Shown: positions 1 through 6,791 of the stretch, piece by piece
Layout of the letters: each line of letters starts with the position of its first letter
Numbering within the stretch: position 1 is the stretch's first letter
NCBI RefSeq assembly: GCF_937877005.1
Contig: NZ_CALEFV010000246.1
Span: 1 to 9,053 of the forward strand
DNA from: an uncultured Fibrobacter sp.
GTDB taxonomy: Bacteria; Fibrobacterota; Fibrobacteria; Fibrobacterales; Fibrobacteraceae
DNA length: 9,053 nt
Direction of reading: 5' to 3'
The notes under the pieces: generated by a model
Seen by the model: only the letters and a program-made list of their open reading frames with translations
What the model was told of the DNA's origin: nothing
Database searches by the model: none
Position numbers and translations under genes: made by a program

Positions 1-1
1 G

Positions 2-607
2 GTTTTGATGATTATCGGCGCGATTGCGATGAAGGGAAATCCGTTCTTTACTCAGCCGCGTCCGGGTAAAGATGAACGAATTTTTAAGCTCATCAAATTC
101 CGGTCCATGACAAACGAGCGGGATGCTTCGGGAAAATTGTTGCCGGATGATGTACGCCTGAATTCTTACGGCAAGTTCCTGCGCAGCACAAGCCTCGACG
201 AACTTCCGGAACTTTTCAATATACTGAAGGGCGATATGTCCGTTATCGGGCCACGTCCGCAGCTTGTGCGAGACATGGTCTTCATGACCCCGGAACAGCG
301 TAAGCGTCATACAGTGCGTCAAGGTCTCAGTGGGTTAGCACAGGTTAATGGCCGCAATGCCGTGACCTGGGAAACAAAGATTGATTTTGATCTCAAATAC
401 ATCGAACATATTACGTTCTGGGGCGATATCAAGATTATTTTCGTCACACTTTACAAGGCTTTTTTCAAACGCTCCGATATTACCGAAGAAAACTGCGACA
501 CGGCCACCGATCTTGGGGACTATTTGCTTGCTCAAGGCCGTATAACGCAAGAAGAATACGACCGCGGACAAAAAGAAGCCAAAAGATTGATTGAGGAGGC
601 CATGTGA
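2..607 (+). CDS. Undecaprenyl-phosphate sugar phosphotransferase (initiating enzyme), 5' partial
   Basis: This is the C-terminal catalytic part of a monotopic phosphoglycosyl transferase (bacterial sugar transferase family, PglC/WcaJ-like). The family moves a sugar phosphate from a nucleotide sugar to undecaprenyl phosphate at the inner membrane, the first step of repeat-unit assembly. Numbering from the TTG at position 5, it shows KFRSM at residues 31-35, SLDELPEL at 63-70 with the Asp-Glu pair (D65, E66) expected to be catalytic, GPRPQ at 82-86, and QGLSGLAQVNGRN at about 106-118. The frame is open to the window edge and the usual N-terminal membrane helix is missing, so the true start lies upstream; the TTG/ATG at 5-10 is internal. 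After the normal family end there is an extra helical, charged tail (about residues 165-200) resembling a SHOCT motif. The stop is two bases before the next start. The family call is sure; the sugar is unknown. Confidence 0.93.
   Translation, partial: VLMIIGAIAMKGNPFFTQPRPGKDERIFKLIKFRSMTNERDASGKLLPDDVRLNSYGKFLRSTSLDELPELFNILKGDMSVIGPRPQLVRDMVFMTPEQRKRHTVRQGLSGLAQVNGRNAVTWETKIDFDLKYIEHITFWGDIKIIFVTLYKAFFKRSDITEENCDTATDLGDYLLAQGRITQEEYDRGQKEAKRLIEEAM
594..599 (+). promoter_or_regulatory. Strong Shine-Dalgarno for the first GT2 gene
   Basis: AGGAGG lies nine bases before the ATG at 609, inside the last codons of the upstream sugar transferase. It favours ATG 609 over the in-frame TTG at 591, which would place the ribosome site inside the coding region. 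Confidence 0.75.
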
Positions 608-608
608 T

Positions 609-1487
609 ATGTACGGCCTCGTATCCATCATCATGCCCAGTTACAATACGGCACCGTTTATCGCTGATTCGATTCGGTCTGTTTTGGCTCAGACCTACTC
701 GAACTGGGAACTGATTATCGTTGATGATGCAAGCCCAGATAACACCACTGATGTCGTGAACAGAGTCATCCAAAGTGGATTCAACGACATGTGTCATTCT
801 GAGCTATACGAAACTAAGAACTTTAGTTCTCAAGTTGAGTTATGCCCTTTGGGTAGTAGCGAAAGCGGAGTCGAAGGATCTAATTTTGAAAAACGAATCC
901 ATTACATAAAGAACCGTCAGAATAGTGGTGCAGCCTTCAGTCGCAACCGAGCTCTGCGCGAAGCAAAGGGCAAGTGGATAGCCTTCCTCGATAGCGATGA
1001 CCTGTGGACACCCGATAAACTGGAAAAGCAATTAGCCTTTATGACGGCGAATAACTATGCCTTCAGTTATACCCGCTACGAAGAAATAGATGAAAATGGC
1101 AAGCCTTTAGGTATAGTGGTTGGTGGACCGAAACATATCTCTAAAATGGGCATGTACAATTATTGCTGGCCCGGTTGCCTTACCGTGATGTATAATCGCG
1201 AGGTGGTAGGCGATATCCAGATTGCGAACATTCAAAAAAACAATGATTACGCCATGTGGCTGAAGGTATGCCGCAAGGCAGAATGCCATTTGCTTAGCGA
1301 GAATCTTGCGCTATATCGTCAACGCGATTATTCCATCTCGAGTCATGGATATTTTTATCTTATTAAATGGCACTACAAGCTTTTCCGAAATGCCGAGGGT
1401 ATGAATGTCGTTTGTTCGCTATTAAATACCATTCGAAATATATTCTTCGGTGTATGGAAAAAAATAAGGTATGTGAGGCGGGGATAG
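609..1487 (+). CDS. GT2 family glycosyltransferase with internal repeat insertion
   Basis: Inverting GT-A glycosyltransferase of family 2, likely cytoplasmic or peripheral on the inner membrane, adding one sugar to the lipid-linked repeat. With ATG 609 the protein has 292 residues. It shows the N-terminal strand VSIIMPSYN, VDDAS at 38-42, NSGAAFSRN at about 105-113, the metal-binding FLDSDD ending at 131, and NDYAMWLK at about 212-219, matching the acceptor-side acidic motif. A stretch of about 31 residues (61-92), between the helix after VDDAS and the strand IHYIKN, has no counterpart in the usual GT2 fold. It is encoded by a structured repeat (791-882) and contains two cysteines and few hydrophobic residues, so it is probably a surface loop. 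All catalytic motifs remain and the frame is intact, so the gene may still work. Donor and acceptor are unknown. Confidence 0.92.
   Translation: MYGLVSIIMPSYNTAPFIADSIRSVLAQTYSNWELIIVDDASPDNTTDVVNRVIQSGFNDMCHSELYETKNFSSQVELCPLGSSESGVEGSNFEKRIHYIKNRQNSGAAFSRNRALREAKGKWIAFLDSDDLWTPDKLEKQLAFMTANNYAFSYTRYEEIDENGKPLGIVVGGPKHISKMGMYNYCWPGCLTVMYNREVVGDIQIANIQKNNDYAMWLKVCRKAECHLLSENLALYRQRDYSISSHGYFYLIKWHYKLFRNAEGMNVVCSLLNTIRNIFFGVWKKIRYVRRG
791..882 (+). repeat. Palindrome-rich dispersed-repeat-like element inserted in frame in a GT2 gene
   Basis: The left edge reads TGTCATTCTGAGC (792-804) and the right edge GCGGAGTCGAAGGATCTA (865-882). Together they resemble the GTCATTCTGAGC...GTCGAAGGATC intergenic repeats that I recall from several bacterial genomes, including Fibrobacter (from memory, not searched). 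Between the edges lie three small inverted repeats in a row: AACTAA-gaact-TTAGTT at 812-828, CTCAA-g-TTGAG at 829-839, and CCC-ttt-GGG at 845-853. The element falls exactly where the protein has residues absent from normal GT2 enzymes, and a length near 93 bases keeps the frame. No clear target-site duplication is visible. Copies elsewhere in the genome cannot be tested here. Confidence 0.6.
1475..1483 (+). promoter_or_regulatory. Probable ribosome binding site for the GT4 gene
   Basis: The purine-rich GAGGCGGGG ends nine bases before the GTG at 1493. No equally good site precedes the upstream in-frame ATGs at 1367 and 1454. It lies in the last codons of the preceding GT2 gene. Confidence 0.5.
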
Positions 1488-1492
1488 GATTG

Positions 1493-2626
1493 GTGAAATA
1501 TTTAATGGTGGACATATCTGGCAAAGTACCTAAGTATGACATTGCTTTATGTGAAGCTCTAACAAAATGCTTGAATCACGATACTAGCTTGACTTTGTTG
1601 GCTGCAAATATTGAACCTTCAAATTTATCATGCAGCGTCAAACGATTAATCAGTCTTGTTCCTAAGAAATTTCAAAATAGTGAAAATATTGTCAAACGCG
1701 CTATTAAAGCTCTTGAAGGCTTATTGAATTACTGCAGATTGGTTGCATATACATTGTTGCATCAACCCCAAATCATTCATTTTCAATGGCTCCCTTTTTT
1801 GGAGGTTTCTTCTATTGAACGCATTTTCTTGCGGTTGATCAAGACCGTCTCGCCTAAATCTAAGATTTGGTTGACGGTTCACAATATTTACCCGCACAAT
1901 AGCAGTGAAAATACCCGTGAAAGGTATAAGGCCCGCTTTGCAATGGTAGAAAAATTCTTCGACTTGTTTATCTTGCACCTACAGACATCAAAAACCAATT
2001 TTTGCAATGAATTTGGAATAGACGAAGTACGCTGCAAGGTAATTCCCCATGGAGTCTTTGTCCCCAAGGGTTTGAATATTACACGCCATGAACGGGGTAA
2101 AAAACTCCGTCTTGTCATGTTCGGGAATCAGAGCTACTATAAGGGCACGGATATTTTGGTCGATGCCATAGCCATGTTGCCCAAAGTAGTCCAAGACCAG
2201 GTAACCACGACAATTGTCGGTCAGACATCAGACGATTACCTGAAGATTTTGCATGAAAAAGCAACTAGCGTGGATATCAAATTTATCCCGAAATTCGTCC
2301 CGGACGAAGTTTTAAATGGGATTATCCTTGAATCCGATGTGATTGTCCTTCCATATAGGGAAATTTCACAAAGTGGTGTTCTTTTGCTGGCATTGCATTT
2401 TGAACGGCCAATTATCTGTTCAGACTTGCCGAGTTTCAAGGAAACGCTGGACGGCTACAACAGCGACCTGTTTTTTGAGGAAAATTCGCCCAAAGACCTC
2501 GCCAGAGTCATTACCCGCATGGTTTCGGAACCAAGTCTCGATGGAACGGATGTTCAAGCACTGAAAAAAAAGTATTCTTGGGAAAATATTGCAACCCATT
2601 ATAAGCAGGCTATGAAATGCGCTTGA
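1493..2626 (+). CDS. GT4 family glycosyltransferase (GT-B fold)
   Basis: Retaining glycosyltransferase of the GT4/GT-B type, expected to add one sugar from a nucleotide sugar to the growing lipid-linked oligosaccharide. I chose the GTG at 1493 (377 residues; reads as (M)KYLMVDISGKVPKYD). It gives the usual N-terminal beta strand directly, has a Shine-Dalgarno-like stretch before it, and avoids a long overlap with the upstream gene. ATG 1505 and ATG 1454 are alternatives. Visible motifs are LTVHNIYPHN (about 127-136), IPHGV (about 184-188), the second Rossmann domain start LVMFGNQSYYKGTDIL (about 207-222), and PYREISQSGVLLLAL (about 287-301), the donor-binding region, followed by a Glu and RPII. 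A C-terminal helix ends the protein. Composition shifts from AT-rich in the first half to more GC-rich toward the end. It overlaps wzy by 10 bases. Specificity cannot be read. Confidence 0.88.
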   Translation: MKYLMVDISGKVPKYDIALCEALTKCLNHDTSLTLLAANIEPSNLSCSVKRLISLVPKKFQNSENIVKRAIKALEGLLNYCRLVAYTLLHQPQIIHFQWLPFLEVSSIERIFLRLIKTVSPKSKIWLTVHNIYPHNSSENTRERYKARFAMVEKFFDLFILHLQTSKTNFCNEFGIDEVRCKVIPHGVFVPKGLNITRHERGKKLRLVMFGNQSYYKGTDILVDAIAMLPKVVQDQVTTTIVGQTSDDYLKILHEKATSVDIKFIPKFVPDEVLNGIILESDVIVLPYREISQSGVLLLALHFERPIICSDLPSFKETLDGYNSDLFFEENSPKDLARVITRMVSEPSLDGTDVQALKKKYSWENIATHYKQAMKCA

Positions 2627-3864
2627 TTTCGATATTTCCATATGCGTATATTTTAGGGTGGATATTTTTATCCTTTTTACCGTATGTGTACTATTCGACT
2701 AAAGCGTATGTCGCATTGTTGTTTTTTTTAGCAATTTTAGCTCTTTCATATACAATCTATTTTGTTGCAAATTACAGGCTTATACCTTTTTTTAAGGGTT
2801 TACTTGTTTTTGTTGGCTTTTTATCGGTTTATGGATTGATTCATCTTGTTGTTAGTGACCCTATATTTTGTATCGCAGGAGATACTTATATTGAAACAAA
2901 TCGTTATCTTTTGTGGTTATTTAATTCAATGTTAACTGTAGTTCCAATATATATTTTTACTTGTAAAGGTTTGTTGAATGAGCGCATTATGAAAATTTTA
3001 TTTTTTGTAATTCTCGGAGCATCAATATTAGCTTTTCATGTAACATATCAGCAGATGCTGCTTGAAGCCGCATTGATCGATTCTATACAAGAAGAGTTTA
3101 CGATTACGACAATATATATTCTTTTAAGTATTCTTCCCCTTGTATTTCTATTTAAAAAACAGATTTTTTTGCAATTTTTGTTACTTGTAGTTTTTTTCAT
3201 TTTCTTTATTTTGAGTGCCAAAAGAGGTGTCATTTTATTGGGTAGCATCTCAATTTTATTTATCATGTGGGGAATTCTTTCAGAATACTCTATAAGGAAA
3301 AAAACAATATTTTGTCTTGTTTCGGTACTTGTTTTAATTGGCTTGTATCAGTTTACGATGCATCAACTTGAAACAAGTTCATATCTTGCGGGGAGATATC
3401 AAGATACATTGGATGGGTATTCTAGCCAAAGGGATGTCTACTTGGCGACAATATTTAATTATATGGAAAATAACTTTTCTATACGATCTTTTTTATTTGG
3501 AATAGGTGCTCAGGGAACGCTCTCCGTAAATGTATCGTTTGCACATAATGATTGGGTAGCTATTTTGCTGGAGCAAGGTGTAATAGGGTTGTTGTCTTAT
3601 GTGCTTTTTTGGATTGGATTTCTTTATACATGGATTAAATCATGGAACCATAGCAGAGAATCGTTTGTGGCTATAGGTTCTTTAGTCATTATTGGTTTTG
3701 GAAAAACATTTTTTTCAATGTTCTATTTGCCTATTGCCGAAGGCGTGATAATCGCTTCTGGCTTTTATGCAATAGCTTTAGGATATTACCTTGGAAAAAC
3801 ATTTCCGCAGTATAGCACTGAACAAATACGAAACATTAAACTTCGCCGAAAAATGATAGGATAA
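2617..3864 (+). CDS. wzy: O-antigen/polysaccharide polymerase, Wzy-like
   Basis: Polytopic inner-membrane protein of 415 residues with about 11 to 12 hydrophobic segments (for example near 8-26, 30-50, 59-79, 97-115, 125-143, 161-200, 205-247, 322-340, 350-392). One large hydrophilic periplasmic-type loop spans about 248-310. The loop holds arginines at 260 and 272, then LFGIGAQG (about 293-300) and AHNDW (309-313) before EQGVIGLL. This G-x-G...HN...E-x-G-x-x-G arrangement is typical of the Wzy_C / O-antigen ligase-polymerase superfamily. Wzy joins lipid-linked repeat units in the periplasm. The WaaL ligase shares the fold, but the position among repeat-unit genes and beside a flippase favours polymerase. 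The start overlaps the GT4 stop by 10 bases, indicating coupling. The gene is much more AT-rich than its neighbours (17 G/C of 60 at 2701-2760), as is common for wzy. Confidence 0.87.
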   Translation: MRLISIFPYAYILGWIFLSFLPYVYYSTKAYVALLFFLAILALSYTIYFVANYRLIPFFKGLLVFVGFLSVYGLIHLVVSDPIFCIAGDTYIETNRYLLWLFNSMLTVVPIYIFTCKGLLNERIMKILFFVILGASILAFHVTYQQMLLEAALIDSIQEEFTITTIYILLSILPLVFLFKKQIFLQFLLLVVFFIFFILSAKRGVILLGSISILFIMWGILSEYSIRKKTIFCLVSVLVLIGLYQFTMHQLETSSYLAGRYQDTLDGYSSQRDVYLATIFNYMENNFSIRSFLFGIGAQGTLSVNVSFAHNDWVAILLEQGVIGLLSYVLFWIGFLYTWIKSWNHSRESFVAIGSLVIIGFGKTFFSMFYLPIAEGVIIASGFYAIALGYYLGKTFPQYSTEQIRNIKLRRKMIG

Positions 3865-3868
3865 AAAT

Positions 3869-4828
3869 ATGCTAGTCAGTATCGTTATTCCGGTCTACAA
3901 AGTTGAAAATTTTTTGTCAAACTGTATTGAAAGTGTTTTGCGACAGACTTTCAAGGATTTTGAACTGATTCTTGTGGATGATGGCTCCCCGGATAATTGT
4001 GGTAAAATATGTGAAGATTACGCCCAGAATGATTCCCGAATAAAGGTCATTCATCAGTCAAATGGAGGTCTCTCTGCGGCTCGAAATAGCGGAATAGACA
4101 TTGCCAAAGGCGATTATTTGACTTTTATTGATAGCGATGACTTTGTTTTTCCGCATTATTTGGAAACTTTGGTGAAAATGTGTCGGGATAATGATGCCGA
4201 TATGTCTGTCTGTGGCTTAGTTCGCTGTTCTGCCAAGGATTCATTAAGCGATGTTTTTGAAGATGTGTCAAAAATGGATTTCAAAATTTTCGCTGAAAAC
4301 AAGATGGATTTTCTATTTTCTACAAAACAGATGTATACAACGGCGTGGGGTAAACTCTATAAGCGGTTTATTTTTGATACACTAAGGTATCCGGTCGGTA
4401 AACATCATGAAGACCTTTTCGTCACATACAAGACAATCCATTTGGCGAATAAGGTCGTTATTTGTGATTATCCGGGATATGTTTACCGAATGAATGAAAA
4501 GAGCATCGTTAATGAGTCCTATACGCCCCAAAAATGGCATACAATCGAGGCTTGCTTGGAAAGGGGGCAATTTATTGAACTGAATTATCCTGAGCAAAAA
4601 AAATATGCTTACCGTGCCGTTGTCTATTATTGTAATCAAATCTTAATTTCGATGGCAAAGTCGCAAGTCTGTGATAAAGAAGCCTTGGATCGTCTGCAAA
4701 GGCTGTATCGCAAGTACATTTGGTATTATATTTTTCATAAGAGCGCGATGCTTGGTAAGGGTTTTGCACTTGTTTCGTTTGTGAATGTAAAGATTACTTA
4801 TTTCCTTACAAAACTTTTTAATGGTTAA
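3869..4828 (+). CDS. GT2 family glycosyltransferase (first of tandem pair)
   Basis: GT-A glycosyltransferase of family 2, 319 residues. In order it shows VSIVIPVYKVENFL, the nucleotide-binding VDDGS (36-40) followed by PDNCGKICEDYA, NGGLSAARN (65-73), the DxD-type metal site FIDSDD ending at 91, WGKLYKR (160-166), HHEDLF (179-184) with the probable catalytic-side acid, and YRMNEKSI (206-213). These are the standard landmarks of the WcaA/EpsJ-like GT2 enzymes in exopolysaccharide loci. The C-terminal region (about 225-319) is helical and positively charged and probably lies against the membrane. ATG 3869 is preceded by AGGA at 3858-3861, four bases after the wzy stop. Its N-terminal half is clearly related to the next gene, so the two may descend from a duplication. 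Sugar specificity is unknown. Confidence 0.93.
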   Translation: MLVSIVIPVYKVENFLSNCIESVLRQTFKDFELILVDDGSPDNCGKICEDYAQNDSRIKVIHQSNGGLSAARNSGIDIAKGDYLTFIDSDDFVFPHYLETLVKMCRDNDADMSVCGLVRCSAKDSLSDVFEDVSKMDFKIFAENKMDFLFSTKQMYTTAWGKLYKRFIFDTLRYPVGKHHEDLFVTYKTIHLANKVVICDYPGYVYRMNEKSIVNESYTPQKWHTIEACLERGQFIELNYPEQKKYAYRAVVYYCNQILISMAKSQVCDKEALDRLQRLYRKYIWYYIFHKSAMLGKGFALVSFVNVKITYFLTKLFNG

Positions 4829-4830
4829 AT

Positions 4831-5784
4831 ATGCCCCAGATATCTGTAATTGTTGCAGTCTATGCCGCTGAAAAGTATTTGAGGCAATGTCTAGAAAGTT
4901 TACTCAACCAAACATTTCAGGATTTTGAGGTTGTTTTGGTTGACGATGGCTCAAAGGATGATTCTGGTAAAATTTGCGATGAATTTGCGGAAAAAGATTC
5001 GCGAATAAAGGTTGTGCACAAAGAGAACGGTGGCGTTGCATCTGCGCGGCAATGTGGTTTGGAAAATTCAATAGGCGAGTACGTAATTCATGTGGACCCT
5101 GATGATTGGATAGAACCAGTGATGCTTCAGGAGATGTTGCAGAAGGCTGTCGAAGACTCGTCGGATATGGTCATCTGTGATTTCATGAAACATGAGAATG
5201 ATACAAGTATTCGCCTCCCGCAAGAGCCCGAATCTTTGGATGCAAGAAATGTCATGCGGGAGTTTTTTCAGAATTTGCACGGATCGTGTTGCAATAAGCT
5301 TGTAAAACGAAGTTTGTTTGGTAAATACAAGATTTCTTTCCCATTACATATGACTGTCTGGGAAGATCTTTTTGTATGCGTGATGCTGACTATGCATAAT
5401 ATTCGCATATCTTATATTCCTAAGGCTTTCTACCATTATCAGTGCTCTGTAAACGAAAATAGCTTGGTAAATCAAGTTTCTATGCGAAAAATCGATTCCA
5501 TGCTTTTCTTTATTCACCATTTTGAAGCGTTATCAGATTTCGATAAAAAATTGTTGAATAGAAACAAAATTGATGTTAAAAGATGTCTTTTCATGAGGAA
5601 GGGGATAACAAAAAAAGAATTTTTTGCGATGTGTTCCGATGTCAATGAGTTGTATGTCTCAAGGTTTGCCGGATTTAAGAAGATTGATTCCCTAATACGC
5701 TTTGCATTGGTTCATTCGTGGTTCCTATCGCGCGTTCTTCTCTTTGCTTGGCGGACAAGGCGTATTCTTTTGAGGTCAATATGA
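4831..5784 (+). CDS. GT2 family glycosyltransferase (second of tandem pair)
   Basis: GT-A glycosyltransferase of family 2, 317 residues, similar along its N-terminal half to the preceding enzyme. It has ISVIVAVYAAEKYL, VDDGS (37-41), SGKICDEFAEKDSRIKVVH, NGGVASARQCG (about 66-76) where most relatives have AARN, the metal site VDPDDW (DPDD at 89-92), NKLVKR (155-160), WEDLF (177-181) and YHYQCSVNENSLV (about 201-213). The C-terminal third is diverged from its neighbour, which suggests different acceptors. ATG 4831 begins two bases after the upstream stop and has no convincing Shine-Dalgarno sequence, so it is probably translated by coupling. It ends in an ATGA overlap with the pyruvyl transferase gene. 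Family is certain, donor sugar unknown. Confidence 0.92.
   Translation: MPQISVIVAVYAAEKYLRQCLESLLNQTFQDFEVVLVDDGSKDDSGKICDEFAEKDSRIKVVHKENGGVASARQCGLENSIGEYVIHVDPDDWIEPVMLQEMLQKAVEDSSDMVICDFMKHENDTSIRLPQEPESLDARNVMREFFQNLHGSCCNKLVKRSLFGKYKISFPLHMTVWEDLFVCVMLTMHNIRISYIPKAFYHYQCSVNENSLVNQVSMRKIDSMLFFIHHFEALSDFDKKLLNRNKIDVKRCLFMRKGITKKEFFAMCSDVNELYVSRFAGFKKIDSLIRFALVHSWFLSRVLLFAWRTRRILLRSI
5772..5775 (+). promoter_or_regulatory. Ribosome binding site fixing the pyruvyl transferase start
   Basis: GAGG lies five bases before ATG 5781 at the end of the upstream GT2 gene. The ATG forms an ATGA stop-start overlap. This start gives the family's typical N-terminus MKIAIVTQ, unlike longer in-frame extensions upstream. 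Confidence 0.65.
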
Positions 5785-6791
5785 AGATAGCTATTGTCAC
5801 GCAACCTCTGTTGAATAATTATGGCGGTGTTATTCAGAACTATGCTCTGCAGAAGATTCTAGTGGATTTGGGTCATGTTCCGATTACACTTGATTGCCGC
5901 TATAAGCCGGTGCCTTGGTGGATTTACTTGCTTTCATGGCTTAAAACATTGCTTTGTCTTTTTATTCCTGGAAAAAAAAGACCTTTTGCCAAGGTCAAGC
6001 CAATTGAAACAAGGCTTGATGTTTTCGAATCTTTTATAACCAAACATATTTCCACGACTATTCCTGTAACGAATATATCGAGTCTTTCGAACATCATGCA
6101 CAATATGGATGCATTTGTTGTCGGAAGTGATCAGGTATGGCGACCTAAGTATGCTCCTGATCTTGGAGACGCATTCCTTCGCTTTTTGAAATCGTCAGAT
6201 GTTCGCCGTATTTCCTATGCAGCGTCTTTTGGTGTAGATTATTGGGAGTATTCTTCGAAGCAAACAAAAATTTGTTCCAAATTGGCAAGAAAGTTTAATG
6301 CCATCAGTGTTCGTGAAGAATCCGGTGTAAAATTGTGTAAAGAAAATTTTGGAGTTGATGCGACCTGGGTTTTGGACCCAACATTATTACTGAAAAAAGA
6401 GGATTATGCAGAAATTTGCAAGGATGTTCATTTTGAAACTAAACAGGTTTTAGCGGCATATGTTCTGAATATCGACGATTCTATTTTGAAACTATGTAAA
6501 ACGATTGCCAAGGAAAGAGGCTTAGAATTGAAGTTTTTCTCGGCAGATACCAAGGCGAATCTTTCAATTCCCGAATGGCTTGCCATGTTCCGAGATGCTT
6601 CCTATGTGATTACTGATTCCTTCCACGGTACGGTCTTTTCCATCATTTTTGGGAAAGAATTCAAGTGCCTTTATAACGAAACCCGTGGCTCGGCCCGCTT
6701 TGAATCCCTGTTGAATTTGTATAATTCCGGAAAACTGGAAGAAATGCGTCAATTCTCCCTAAACTGGCTGAAGGACGCTCTGGAATCGTAA
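5781..6791 (+). CDS. Polysaccharide pyruvyl transferase family protein
   Basis: Member of the polysaccharide pyruvyl transferase family (CsaB/WcaK-like, PF04230 type), 336 residues. Characterised members transfer pyruvate from phosphoenolpyruvate to a sugar of the repeat unit as a ketal, giving the polymer negative charge. Visible landmarks are MKIAIVTQ, the glycine loop NYGGVIQNYALQ (13-24), VVGSDQVWRP (about 113-122), RISYAASFG, ISVREESGV (about 175-183), VLDPTLLL (about 197-204) and ITDSFHGTVFSIIFG (about 277-291), which contains the conserved Asp-Ser-Phe-His-Gly. After RGSARFESLLNLY the protein goes almost at once to its last helix, so the C-terminus looks shorter than in the relatives I know. 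It overlaps the preceding GT2 gene by four bases and is followed without a gap by the flippase. Some family members have no proven pyruvyl transfer activity. Confidence 0.92.
   Translation: MKIAIVTQPLLNNYGGVIQNYALQKILVDLGHVPITLDCRYKPVPWWIYLLSWLKTLLCLFIPGKKRPFAKVKPIETRLDVFESFITKHISTTIPVTNISSLSNIMHNMDAFVVGSDQVWRPKYAPDLGDAFLRFLKSSDVRRISYAASFGVDYWEYSSKQTKICSKLARKFNAISVREESGVKLCKENFGVDATWVLDPTLLLKKEDYAEICKDVHFETKQVLAAYVLNIDDSILKLCKTIAKERGLELKFFSADTKANLSIPEWLAMFRDASYVITDSFHGTVFSIIFGKEFKCLYNETRGSARFESLLNLYNSGKLEEMRQFSLNWLKDALES

Noticed and set aside
591..608. TTG at 591 as an earlier start for the first GT2 gene
   Set aside because: It would include the AGGAGG ribosome site in the coding region and add residues MRRPCD that do not fit the family's N-terminal strand. 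ATG 609 is better.
335..797. Minus-strand open frames at 335-634 and 480-797
   Set aside because: They are antisense to the sugar transferase and GT2 genes, with no recognisable motif, no ribosome site noticed and no matching operon context.
3048..3266. Minus-strand open frame inside wzy
   Set aside because: It is a lysine- and asparagine-rich translation of the complement of an AT-rich membrane-protein gene, without motifs or signals.
2564..5979. Runs of eight A at 2564-2571 (GT4), 4596-4603 (GT2) and 5972-5979 (pyruvyl transferase) as possible phase-variation tracts
   Set aside because: All three genes are in frame through the runs. The runs encode ordinary lysine-rich segments, and AAA is common in this AT-rich sequence. 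Without reads showing length changes there is no support.
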